Assembly: GCA_001067655.1 (NCBI GenBank)
Contig: JUNU01000365.1
Span: forward strand, 1 to 6,389
Direction of reading: 5' to 3'
Source: Neisseria lactamica
GTDB lineage: Bacteria > Pseudomonadota > Gammaproteobacteria > Burkholderiales > Neisseriaceae
Length of the DNA: 6,389 nt
The notes under the pieces were generated by a model. It worked only from the letters and a program-made list of their open reading frames with translations. It searched no databases and had not been told where the DNA came from. Below are positions 1-5,909 of this stretch, piece by piece (the stretch's first letter is position 1; every line of letters starts with the position of its first letter). Made by a program: the position numbers and the translations under genes.

Positions 1-53
1 ATAGTACGGCAAGGCGAGGCAACGCCGTACTGGTTTAAAGTTAATCCACTATA
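1..53 (-). mobile_element. Correia repeat enclosed element (CREE), partial, cut by the window edge
   Basis: The terminal inverted repeat TATAGTGGATTAA of the Neisseria Correia element is read on the minus strand from 53 inward, followed by the familiar internal segment with GTACGGC and its complement GCCGTAC at 4-10 and 24-30. Bases 4-53 are an exact inverted copy of 6340-6389. The distal half of the element, with its second terminal repeat, lies outside the window. Correia elements are non-autonomous MITEs of about 100-155 bp that insert at TA. The element's outer edge faces the 3' end of the lemA-like gene, and the edge sequence creates a TATACT hexamer on the plus strand at 50-55. Confidence 0.88.
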
Positions 54-102
54 CTTTGTTATTGTAACTTGGTCCAAAGGCAATGATTTTTGAAAATAGT
101 AA

Positions 103-128
103 AGCACAGAATGGATGGATTCTGTGCT
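103..128 (-). terminator. Rho-independent-type terminator after the lemA-like gene
   Basis: A perfect 10-bp stem (103-112 with 119-128, AGCACAGAAT against ATTCTGTGCT) encloses the 6-nt loop 113-118. Read on the minus strand it lies 75 nt past the stop of the lemA-like gene and is followed by a T-rich run (TTACTATTTT). Unlike most hairpins in this window it is not built from uptake sequences. It could also stop plus-strand transcription coming out of the Correia element. Confidence 0.6.
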
Positions 129-202
129 ATTTCTATGGCTTGTGACATTCAGATTAAGACCAAATTACAACGTTGCATCCTGATCTATTTGCGCCACGTT
201 TA

Positions 203-793
203 TCAAGCCATCAAGTGTTTGCTCATTTGCGGAACGCTGTTGTCCTCAAATTTAATCAGGCTGGCTTTCGCGTGATAACCCAATACTTTGGCAACAAGTC
301 CGCTCATGGTTTTTCTCAGCATACGGTTGTAGCGTTCTGCAGATCGATTGTAGGCGCGTCGTGCGGATACAACATCGGTTTCGGCGGCATCCAGCATTTC
401 AAGCTGACTTTTAAGACCTTGATCGGGACGTTGTTTCAGGCTTTTTTCTAAAACTTCTTGTAGAGCGCGGAGTGAGTTGTTCAGGCTTGCTTCTGCATTG
501 CACAAGCGTGAAAGGGATTCCGGTGAAAACGATTTGGATGCTTGGGTCAATACGGCTTCGGCATCGCCACATGAGGACAACAAATTGCTGTCGACATTGT
601 CGTCTTCGCGTCCAAGGTAAATTTTTGAAGCATCCAAAACATGTCTGACTGCTTGATGGCGGCACGCTAGGGCGATACGGAGTGCGACAAAAGATTCTTG
701 ATAATCTTTTTTGCAGCGGTCTAATTTTTGTTTGAAGTTGAGCAGTAAAACGGTCAGTATTACGGCGATGAAGATAAGACTGATGATTCCCAT
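203..793 (-). CDS. LemA family protein, divergent, membrane anchored
   Basis: A 196-residue protein with one hydrophobic N-terminal segment (about residues 3-19, GIISLIFIAVILTVLLL) and a long, mostly helical remainder. The best family evidence is at 144-182, where ARRAYNRSAERYNRML, then GLVAKVLGY and KFED, follows the C-terminal LemA pattern (ARR-YN-AV--YN ... F-SN-VA---GF ... F). The earlier segment LACRHQAVRHVLDASKIYL (42-60) aligns without gaps to the LemA core (LKRRxDLIPNLVxTVKGY) but keeps only some positions and lacks the LIPNLV proline. LemA proteins have an N-terminal membrane anchor and a helical bundle; their biochemical role is unknown. The start at 793 is preferred over an in-frame ATG at 802 because AAGGA at 802-806 sits 8 nt before it, while it overlaps the other ATG. 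The gene appears monocistronic, with its own promoter and terminator. Family call is fairly sure; function is not. Confidence 0.75.
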   Translation of the reverse strand: MGIISLIFIAVILTVLLLNFKQKLDRCKKDYQESFVALRIALACRHQAVRHVLDASKIYLGREDDNVDSNLLSSCGDAEAVLTQASKSFSPESLSRLCNAEASLNNSLRALQEVLEKSLKQRPDQGLKSQLEMLDAAETDVVSARRAYNRSAERYNRMLRKTMSGLVAKVLGYHAKASLIKFEDNSVPQMSKHLMA

Positions 794-801
794 AGTGTGC
801 A

Positions 802-806
802 TCCTT
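802..806 (-). promoter_or_regulatory. Ribosome binding site deciding the lemA-like start
   Basis: AAGGA on the minus strand, 8 nt before the ATG at 793. The alternative ATG at 802 uses the last base of this motif, so it cannot be served by it. This shortens the protein by three residues. Confidence 0.65.
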
Positions 807-900
807 ATTGTTTGTTGCAGTAATGTGTTGTTTGATATATGCGGATTTTGCTGTTTGTGAGTAGATACAGTTAGCCGCTGTTTTAATTTAGTTGCGTGTA

Positions 901-929
901 ATTATACCCCAAATAAATTATTTTGCCCA
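901..929 (-). promoter_or_regulatory. Candidate sigma70 promoter for the lemA-like gene
   Basis: On the minus strand a perfect -10 TATAAT lies at 901-906. A moderate -35 TGGGCA (4 of 6 matches) lies at 924-929, separated by 17 nt. The start of transcription would be near 894, giving a leader of about 100 nt. The surroundings are AT-rich. The perfect -10 carries most of the weight, since the -35 is weak. Confidence 0.5.
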
Positions 930-1017
930 TTGGTCATAAAAGATTATTGGGGAAGGCAATAGGGAGGATAGGTTATAGCGGTTCTGTTCGATAGGAAAAT
1001 AAAATATCAAGTTGGTA

Positions 1018-1051
1018 AAAAGGTCGTCTGAAAATTTTCAGACGACCTTTT
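1018..1051 (-). terminator. DUS-pair hairpin terminator after metE
   Basis: A perfect 34-nt palindrome contains AGGTCGTCTGAA at 1021-1032 and its complement at 1037-1048. Read on the minus strand it begins 18 nt past the metE stop and ends in a run of five T (1021-1017), so it has both parts of an intrinsic terminator. Paired uptake sequences serving as terminators are well known in Neisseria, and this one also supplies two uptake signals in the mucosa-type dialect. Confidence 0.85.
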
Positions 1052-1069
1052 GATTACGCTAGTTCAAAC

Positions 1070-3346
1070 TTATTTCGCCAATTCGGCACGCAGTTTGTGG
1101 GTAACGTTCATCATCACTTGGAGTTGTTCCAGAGTTTCTTTCCAACCGCGTGTTTTCAGACCGCAGTCAGGGTTCACCCACAGGCGTTCAACCGGTACGA
1201 CTTCGATGGCTTTACGCAACAGGTGTTCCACTTCGGCTTCTGTCGGTACGCGTGGGCTGTGGATGTCGTAAACGCCCGGACCGATGTCGTTCGGGTATTT
1301 GAATTCGCCGAACGCGGTCAACAGTTCCATGTCGGAACGTGAAGTCTCGATGGTGATGACGTCGGCGTCCATAGCTGCGATGGCAGGCAGGATGTCGTTG
1401 AACTCGGAGTAACACATATGGGTGTGGATTTGTGTGCTGTCTTCGCAACCGGTAGAGGACAGGCGGAAGGATTCGCCGGCCCAGTTCAGGTAGGCATCCC
1501 AATCCGCGCGTTTCAAAGGCAGACCTTCACGGATGGCAGGTTCGTCGATTTGGATGACTTTGATGCCTGCTTTTTCCAGATCCAATACTTCGTCGTTCAG
1601 AGCCAGTGCGATTTGTTTGCACACGGTAGAGCGTGGAATGTCGTTGCGGACGAAAGACCATTGCAGGATGGTTACAGGACCGGTCAACATGCCTTTCATC
1701 GGGCGTTTGGTCAGGCTTTGTGCGTAAGTGGACCAAGCGACAGTCATGGCTTCAGGACGGCTTACGTCACCGAAAATGATCGGTGGTTTCACGCAGCGTG
1801 AGCCGTAGCTTTGTACCCAGCCGTATTGGGTGAATGCAAAACCGCTCAACAATTCGCCGAAGTATTCGACCATGTCGTTACGCTCGGCTTCGCCGTGTAC
1901 CAGTACGTCTAAGTCCAGTTTTTCTTGCTCTTCAACCACCAAGGCGATTTCTTTTTTCATCGCCGCTTCGTAATCGGCGGCAGACAGTTCGCCTTTTTTA
2001 AAGGCTGCGCGTGCTTGGCGGATTTCGGTGGTTTGCGGGAAAGAGCCGATGTTGGTCGTCGGCAGCAGAGGCAGGTTCAACCATGCTTGTTGCGCTTTGA
2101 TACGGTCGGCAAACGGTGATTTGCGTTGGTCTGCGTTGGCAGGCAGGTCGCTCAGGCGTTTGGCAACGTCTGCGCGGTGGATTTCGCTGCTGTTGGCGCG
2201 CGAATCGGCAGCAGCTTGGCTGGCGGCGAGTTCTTCGGCAACGGAATCACGACCTTCGTTCAATGCGGCTTTCAGAACACGCAATTCTTGGGTTTTTTGC
2301 AGGGTAAATGCCAACCAAGAGTACAGGTCAGGTTTGTTGGCTTTTAGTTTTTCTTCAACTGACAAATCAAATGGGGTGTGCAACAGCGAGCACGAGCTGG
2401 AAATCCACAAGCGGTCGCCCAGTTTGGCTTTCAGAGGCTCGACAGTTTCCAAAACTTTGTTCAGGTTGGCGCGCCAGATGTTGCGGCCGTCGATGACGCC
2501 GGCAGACAGGACTTTGTCGTAGTCGGCGAACGCGTCCAGTTGCTCGGGCGCGCGTACCAAGTCGATGTGCAGACCGTCAACAGGCAGGGCTTTCAACAAT
2601 GCGGCGTGTTCGGCAACGGAACCGAAGTAAGTGCTCAACAGGATTTTGGCGTTTACTTTGCTCAAAGTAGCGTAAACGTCTTTGTATGCTTCTACCCATT
2701 CTTTAGGCAGGTCAACAGCCAAAGCAGGCTCGTCGATTTGAATCCATTCGGCGCCGGCTTCAACCAAAGCGTTCAGGATTTCAACGTAAACGGGCAGCAG
2801 TTTTTGCAACAGGCTCAGGCGGTTGAATTCGACTGCGCCTTTTTCTTTACCTACCCACAGGAAGGTCAGCGGGCCGACGATGGTCGGTTTGGCTTTCAGA
2901 CCGAGTGCTTGGGCTTCTTTCAGTTGTTGAACGTAGTGTTTGGCGTTCGCTTTGAATTCAGTATCGGCGTGGAATTCAGGCACCAGATAGTGATAGTTGG
3001 TGTCGAACCATTTGGTCATTTCGATGGCGAATTGGTCTTTGTTGCCGCGAGCCAGTTGGAAGAATTGTTCCAAAGACAGGTTTTGGCTGTCGAAGCCGAA
3101 ACGGGCAGGGATTGCGCCGGTAGCGACTTGCAGGTCGAGGATGTGGTCGTAGAAAGTGAAATCGCCTACGGCAACGAAATCGGCGTTGGCGGCAGCTTGG
3201 TGTTTCCAGTTTTTCTCGCGCAGGTCTTTGGCGACGTCGAGCAGCTCTTGTTCGCTGATTTCTTTGCGCCAGTATTTTTCTTGGGCGAATTTCAATTCAC
3301 GGAAGGCGCCGACACGCGGGAAGCCTGAGAAATGTAATGTTGTCAT
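1070..3346 (-). CDS. metE: Cobalamin-independent methionine synthase (5-methyltetrahydropteroyltriglutamate-homocysteine methyltransferase)
   Basis: A 758-residue cytosolic zinc enzyme that transfers the methyl group of 5-methyltetrahydrofolate polyglutamate to homocysteine, the last step of methionine synthesis, without vitamin B12. The N-terminal half opens with the typical TTLHFSGFPRVGAFRELK. The catalytic half holds the homocysteine-binding NIGSFPQT (IGS at 433-435), IQIDEPAIREG near 598-608, and the zinc ligands His643, Cys645 (HTHMCYS), Glu667 (ITIETSRS) and Cys728 (NPDCGLKTRGW), with the expected proton donor His696 (DIHSPRVP). All are offset by exactly two from the E. coli numbering. 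No frameshift or missing residue is seen. The start at 3346 is chosen over an in-frame ATG at 3385 because GGAGAG lies 6 nt before it and homologues begin MTTLHFSGF. It lies 124 nt downstream of metF on the same strand. No strong promoter is visible in the gap; a TACAAT at 3401-3406 has no good -35, so readthrough from metF is possible. Confidence 0.97.
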   Translation of the reverse strand: MTTLHFSGFPRVGAFRELKFAQEKYWRKEISEQELLDVAKDLREKNWKHQAAANADFVAVGDFTFYDHILDLQVATGAIPARFGFDSQNLSLEQFFQLARGNKDQFAIEMTKWFDTNYHYLVPEFHADTEFKANAKHYVQQLKEAQALGLKAKPTIVGPLTFLWVGKEKGAVEFNRLSLLQKLLPVYVEILNALVEAGAEWIQIDEPALAVDLPKEWVEAYKDVYATLSKVNAKILLSTYFGSVAEHAALLKALPVDGLHIDLVRAPEQLDAFADYDKVLSAGVIDGRNIWRANLNKVLETVEPLKAKLGDRLWISSSCSLLHTPFDLSVEEKLKANKPDLYSWLAFTLQKTQELRVLKAALNEGRDSVAEELAASQAAADSRANSSEIHRADVAKRLSDLPANADQRKSPFADRIKAQQAWLNLPLLPTTNIGSFPQTTEIRQARAAFKKGELSAADYEAAMKKEIALVVEEQEKLDLDVLVHGEAERNDMVEYFGELLSGFAFTQYGWVQSYGSRCVKPPIIFGDVSRPEAMTVAWSTYAQSLTKRPMKGMLTGPVTILQWSFVRNDIPRSTVCKQIALALNDEVLDLEKAGIKVIQIDEPAIREGLPLKRADWDAYLNWAGESFRLSSTGCEDSTQIHTHMCYSEFNDILPAIAAMDADVITIETSRSDMELLTAFGEFKYPNDIGPGVYDIHSPRVPTEAEVEHLLRKAIEVVPVERLWVNPDCGLKTRGWKETLEQLQVMMNVTHKLRAELAK

Positions 3347-3352
3347 GTTGAA

Positions 3353-3358
3353 CTCTCC
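3353..3358 (-). promoter_or_regulatory. metE: Ribosome binding site deciding the metE start
   Basis: GGAGAG on the minus strand, 6 nt before the ATG at 3346. The longer reading from 3385 would start upstream of this site and adds 13 residues that do not look like MetE. Confidence 0.75.
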
Positions 3359-3374
3359 AGTTGGATTTTGTAAG

Positions 3375-3397
3375 GACCGGTTCAATCCGAATCGGTC
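3375..3397 (-). promoter_or_regulatory. Imperfect inverted repeat in the metE leader (possible operator or leader hairpin)
   Basis: On the minus strand GACCGATTC, a 5-nt spacer (GGATT), then GAACCGGTC: nine positions with one mismatch. It lies 29 nt before the metE start codon. It could be an operator or a leader hairpin. It does not fit the MetR consensus TGAA-N5-TTCA, because its inner half-sites run the other way (TTC-N5-GAA). Function is not established. Confidence 0.3.
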
Positions 3398-3440
3398 GGT
3401 ATTGTAAATCAGAATAGGGCGGATGGGGCGGCGTTTTATT

Positions 3441-3469
3441 TTTCAGACGACCTCTGAGGTCGTCTGAAA
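3441..3469 (-). terminator. DUS-pair hairpin between metF and metE
   Basis: Two perfect 13-nt arms (3441-3453 and 3457-3469), each containing the uptake sequence AGGTCGTCTGAA, enclose a 3-nt loop. The hairpin starts one base past the metF stop codon. On the minus strand it is followed by an A-rich stretch (AATAAAACG) and not a T run, so it is a weak intrinsic terminator by the usual rule and may let part of the metF transcript continue into metE. Confidence 0.6.
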
Positions 3470-3470
3470 T

Positions 3471-4349
3471 TTAAGGACGCACGCCTAAAATATGGCAGAT
3501 GGCGTAAGTCAGCTCGCTGCGGTTGAGCGTGTAGAAGTGGAAATCTTTCACGCCTTCGCGGGACAGGACTTTGACCATGTCAATGGCGATACTTGCCGCC
3601 ACCAGATTGCGTGTGGCTTGGTCGTCGTCCAAGCCTTCATACATTTGCGACAGCCATTTCGGGATTTTGACGTTGGTCACTTGCGCCATTTTGCCGAGTT
3701 GCTTGAAGTTGGTAACAGGCAGGATGCCGGGTACGATTTCTACGTCAATGCCCAACATCACGCAGCGGTCGCGGAAGCGCAGGTAGCGTTCTACGTCAAA
3801 GAAGAATTGGGTAATGACGTGGTTTGCACCCGCATCGATTTTGCGCTTCAGATTAATCAGGTCGGCTTGTGCGGATTTCGCTTCGGGATGCACTTCGGGG
3901 TATGCCGCTACGGAGATGTCGAAGTCGGCGACAGAGCGCAGGAGTTTGACCAAGTCTTCGGCGTAAAACGGTTTTTTCTCATAGCCGGGCGGCTCGTCGC
4001 CGCGCAGGGCGACAATACGGCGGATGCCGCTGTCCCAATAGTCTTTGGCGATTTGGCGCAATTCGTCGGGAGAAGCGTCGATGCCGGTCAGGTGCGGCGC
4101 GGCTTCCAAGCCGGTTTCTTGTTTGATGCGTTTGACGATGCTATGCGTACGGTCGCGTTCGCCGGAGTTTGCGCCGTAGGTTACGGATACGAACTTGGGA
4201 TGCAGGGTTTGCAGGCGATGGATGGAGTCCCACAGCATGGTTTCCATTTGCTCGTTTTTCGGCGGGAAAAATTCGAACGAAACGTTGATGTCGCCTTTCA
4301 AATCGGAAAGACTGTTGTTTAACGCATTGATTTCTTTTGCGTAACTCAT
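3471..4349 (-). CDS. metF: 5,10-methylenetetrahydrofolate reductase
   Basis: A 292-residue cytosolic FAD enzyme that reduces 5,10-methylenetetrahydrofolate to 5-methyltetrahydrofolate, the methyl donor used by the MetE encoded next. Full length for the bacterial family. Visible motifs: SFEFFPPK with the catalytic Glu26; SVTYGANSG (55-63); HLTGID (86-91); the flavin-site RIVALRGDEP with Asp118; AAYPEVHPEA (148-157); KIDAGANHVITQFFFD with Lys170 and Gln181; PGILPV (207-212); and the terminal FHFYTLNR (270-277). All expected substrate and flavin residues are present. The start at 4349 has GAGG 10 nt upstream (4360-4363). A strong promoter lies a short distance before it. The gene is followed at once by a DUS hairpin and then by metE on the same strand, so the pair runs in pathway order. 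Confidence 0.97.
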   Translation of the reverse strand: MSYAKEINALNNSLSDLKGDINVSFEFFPPKNEQMETMLWDSIHRLQTLHPKFVSVTYGANSGERDRTHSIVKRIKQETGLEAAPHLTGIDASPDELRQIAKDYWDSGIRRIVALRGDEPPGYEKKPFYAEDLVKLLRSVADFDISVAAYPEVHPEAKSAQADLINLKRKIDAGANHVITQFFFDVERYLRFRDRCVMLGIDVEIVPGILPVTNFKQLGKMAQVTNVKIPKWLSQMYEGLDDDQATRNLVAASIAIDMVKVLSREGVKDFHFYTLNRSELTYAICHILGVRP

Positions 4350-4394
4350 TGGCTGTGTACCTCGGTTGTCTTTTTTAAACGTTTTCAGGCTGCT

Positions 4395-4423
4395 ATGATA
4401 AATTTGCCTTGTGTATGAGTCAA
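4395..4423 (-). promoter_or_regulatory. metF: Strong sigma70-type promoter of metF
   Basis: On the minus strand TTGACT (5 of 6) at 4418-4423 and TATCAT (5 of 6) at 4395-4400 are separated by exactly 17 nt. Predicted transcription start is near 4388, a leader of about 40 nt. The stretch just upstream of the -35 (4424-4460) is very AT-rich (CTGAAAATTTTGAATT and similar), as in UP elements. This is the best-formed promoter in the window and may also serve metE. Confidence 0.7.
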
Positions 4424-4573
4424 ATTCAAAATTTTCAGAAAGTTTATGAATTATTTTAATGTGAATGCCGTTGACCCTGTTCCTATTTATATATGGATTT
4501 CAATGGTTGGTATTCTTATTTGTACGGAGGCAAAGACAAGATGTTTTGCATTCGAACTGGCTCTAAGCCCGTT

Positions 4574-4608
4574 AAGACGTCGTCTGAAAATTTTTCAGAC
4601 GACGTCTT
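4574..4608 (-). terminator. Hairpin of variant DUS after iscX
   Basis: Two perfect 17-nt arms (4574-4590 and 4592-4608) around a single T. Both arms contain ACGTCGTCTGAA (4577-4588, and complement at 4594-4605), which differs from the dialect's AGGTCGTCTGAA at the second base. It begins 28 nt past the iscX stop. On the minus strand the following bases (AACGGG) are not T-rich; on the plus strand GGTTTTTGG follows, so its efficiency for iscX is uncertain. The rest of the 4364-4635 gap holds the metF promoter and no credible gene. Confidence 0.6.
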
Positions 4609-4635
4609 GGTTTTTGGCTTGCAAACGATGTAGCC

Positions 4636-4833
4636 TTATTCCGCTTCTTCAATCCATGCTTGTTGCACGGCTTCGAGGATACGTTCGCCGCAGCGTGCGG
4701 GATCGTCGTTGAAGTCAGGCAACGCCATAATCAGGTCGCGCAGTTGGGTGAAGCGAACGGTTTTCGGGTCGATACTGTCACCGTGCAGGTCGTAGAGTTC
4801 TTCGGCGATGCGTTGGGTGTCTGTCCATTTCAT
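4636..4833 (-). CDS. iscX: IscX, accessory protein of ISC iron-sulfur cluster assembly
   Basis: A 65-residue acidic protein matching the IscX (YfhJ) family over its full length: MKWTD at the start, the RFTQLRDLIMALPDFNDDP block (27-45) and the C-terminal GERILEAVQQAWIEEAE. IscX is a small cytosolic protein that binds the cysteine desulfurase IscS and iron and is thought to tune or supply iron for cluster assembly. AAGGA at 4842-4846 lies 8 nt before the ATG. In E. coli it directly follows fdx; here fdx lies about 1.1 kb upstream on the same strand with an opposite-strand gene between. It therefore needs its own promoter; only a weak candidate is seen (TTGAAC and TATAGA with a 19-nt spacer, roughly 4903-4933). 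A small hairpin, CCGAAT with ATTCGG (4856-4872), lies in the leader. Confidence 0.93.
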   Translation of the reverse strand: MKWTDTQRIAEELYDLHGDSIDPKTVRFTQLRDLIMALPDFNDDPARCGERILEAVQQAWIEEAE

Positions 4834-5165
4834 GATGTCGTTCCTTTTGGATTGTCCGAATTTTTGATTCGGGTTCAGTGGTACGGGTATTTTAATGCTT
4901 CTATAAACCGAGCGGCAGGCTTTTGTTCAACCGTTTTGCACGATAATAAGGCATACGGGGCAACGGGCGGTTTGGGTAAGCGCTTGTCTGCAATGCCAAA
5001 TGCTTCCGAAATCGCACATGGTATTTTCCTATGTAATATTTTCATTTCAGACGCTTAAAACATTTTGCTGACTTTCACTTAGAAAAATTTACATTTTGTC
5101 ATGCAACCAAATCATATGGAATGGTTCTTAAAGTAATCCATTACAGTATGAATAAGAGGAAATTG
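4834..5165. other. Intergenic region between divergent iscX and the unknown plus-strand gene
   Basis: This 332-base stretch holds no credible gene. It contains the iscX ribosome site (4842-4846), a 6-bp hairpin at 4856-4872, weak promoter-like hexamers for iscX, and an AT-rich part (about 5040-5165) leading into the plus-strand gene. There CTGACT at 5069-5074 and TACATT at 5091-5096 are 16 nt apart, a modest promoter candidate. TTCAGACG at 5045-5052 resembles a broken uptake-sequence core. An apparent plus-strand reading frame at 4660-5058 runs antisense through iscX and lacks family features. Confidence 0.55.
5155..5160 (+). promoter_or_regulatory. Ribosome binding site deciding the start of the unknown gene
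   Basis: AGAGGA ends 5 nt before the ATG at 5166. The upstream in-frame ATGs at 5121 and 5148 have no comparable site, so 5166 is the preferred start. Confidence 0.7.
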
Positions 5166-5774
5166 ATGAATAACACACTCAATGCCAAATTATCCAAACT
5201 TATTTACGCGCTCGCTTCCGATGACCCCAATTATCTTGCCAAAGCGGGCGTGTTCGACCGCTTGCTGCTGCTTATCCGCGAGCTTTATCAGATGCTGGAC
5301 GAGAGCGAAGGGCTGAATCGGCTTTCGCTGCGCCTGCGTTATGGCAAGCGTTACGGCATGATTGCTTTGGATGCCGCCGCGCCTGGCGAAGACGCGGGCG
5401 CTTTGCGCTTGAAACGCTGGATGGTGTATTCGCGCATTGCGGAACGCATCGTTGGCTGCGGCAACGACTTGTCTGTCGCGCTTGACGATATGGTGGTAGA
5501 AAACGAAGACGCGAAACAGCGTTATACAGATGCTGCAAACGAAATCATCAAACGCTTCGGCTTGGCGGGCTATGTACCCGAGCCGCCGAAATCCGTAACG
5601 GCCGAACAAAACGAGCCTGCGCCGAAGCCCGAACCTAAGAGCATTATTACCCGCCGCGGCAGCAGCCTCAGTATGCTCAACGCCAAAGGCAGAGTGGAAA
5701 GCTATCCTGTCGCTCAAACCACTGCTTCAATGAAAGTATCTCGCTTAAGGTTTATCGTTCCCCGTTCCAAATAA
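5166..5774 (+). CDS. Conserved-looking protein of unknown function
   Basis: I do not recognise this 202-residue protein. It has no signal peptide and no clear membrane segment, so it is probably cytosolic. Residues 1-136 look helical and well folded: a leucine-rich stretch VFDRLLLLIRELYQMLDE (29-46), a basic patch LRLRYGKRYG (55-64), an acidic-alanine turn (DAAAPGEDAGA, 69-79), then RLKRWMVYSRIAERIVGCG (81-99) and an acidic helix to about 130. A low-complexity Pro/Glu/Lys linker follows at 137-158 (PEPPKS ... PAPKPEPK). It leads to a basic C-terminal tail (159-202) rich in Ser, Arg and Lys (ITRRGSSLSMLNAKGR). A helical domain, flexible linker and basic tail suggest a binding or adaptor role, but that is inference only. 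Codon use resembles the neighbouring genes and a DUS terminator follows it, so it looks resident and not recently acquired. It lies on the strand opposite to iscX and fdx. Confidence 0.8.
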   Translation: MNNTLNAKLSKLIYALASDDPNYLAKAGVFDRLLLLIRELYQMLDESEGLNRLSLRLRYGKRYGMIALDAAAPGEDAGALRLKRWMVYSRIAERIVGCGNDLSVALDDMVVENEDAKQRYTDAANEIIKRFGLAGYVPEPPKSVTAEQNEPAPKPEPKSIITRRGSSLSMLNAKGRVESYPVAQTTASMKVSRLRFIVPRSK

Positions 5775-5796
5775 TGGTTTGATGGCGGTTTGACGG

Positions 5797-5841
5797 AAGG
5801 TCGTCTGAAAACAGTCGGTAAGGCAGTTTTCAGACGACCTT
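5797..5841 (+). terminator. DUS-pair hairpin terminator after the unknown gene
   Basis: Perfect 16-bp stem (5797-5812 with 5826-5841) and a 13-nt loop. Each arm holds an exact uptake sequence (5798-5809, and complement at 5829-5840). It lies 22 nt past the stop, and on the plus strand the stem runs into TTTTGTTTGG, so it fits an intrinsic terminator. Confidence 0.82.
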
Positions 5842-5861
5842 TTGTTTGGTCAAAACTTGGC

Positions 5862-5904
5862 AGAGGTCGTCTGAAAATTGCTTGATCCGTTTCAGACGAC
5901 CTCT
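5862..5904 (-). terminator. DUS-pair hairpin after fdx
   Basis: Perfect 15-bp stem (5862-5876 with 5890-5904) and a 13-nt loop, each arm with an exact uptake sequence (5864-5875, and complement at 5891-5902). It lies 5 nt past the fdx stop. The minus-strand tail (GCCAAGTTTTG) is only moderately T-rich. Together with the hairpin at 5797-5841 it separates two convergent genes. Confidence 0.7.
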
Positions 5905-5909
5905 TTGCA

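Noticed and set aside
90..451. Short plus-strand frames near the left end
   Set aside because: They are antisense to the lemA-like gene or cross its terminator hairpin and have no ribosome site.
2378..3328. Long plus-strand reading frame (316 codons) antisense to metE
   Set aside because: It lies wholly inside metE, has no family motif, and is the kind of shadow frame produced by strong codon bias in the real gene.
3347..3385. Longer metE start adding 13 residues
   Set aside because: No ribosome site fits it, while GGAGAG is well placed for the ATG at 3346, which matches known MetE N-termini.
3376..3396. MetR-type operator before metE
   Set aside because: The repeat has TTC-N5-GAA and not the MetR orientation TGAA-N5-TTCA, so I kept it only as an unassigned inverted repeat.
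3492..4322. Long plus-strand reading frame (276 codons) antisense to metF
   Set aside because: It mirrors metF exactly, which has all its catalytic motifs; the antisense protein has none and no ribosome site.
4446..4712. Plus-strand reading frame of 88 codons
   Set aside because: It reads through the DUS hairpin and into antisense of iscX, with no ribosome site or recognisable features.
4660..5058. Plus-strand reading frame of 132 codons
   Set aside because: Its first part is antisense to iscX and the rest crosses the iscX leader and AT-rich intergenic DNA; no family resemblance.
5190..5717. Minus-strand reading frame of 175 codons opposite the unknown gene
   Set aside because: The plus-strand frame has the ribosome site, a terminator and plausible protein composition; the minus frame has a shadow-like His/Arg/Ala composition.
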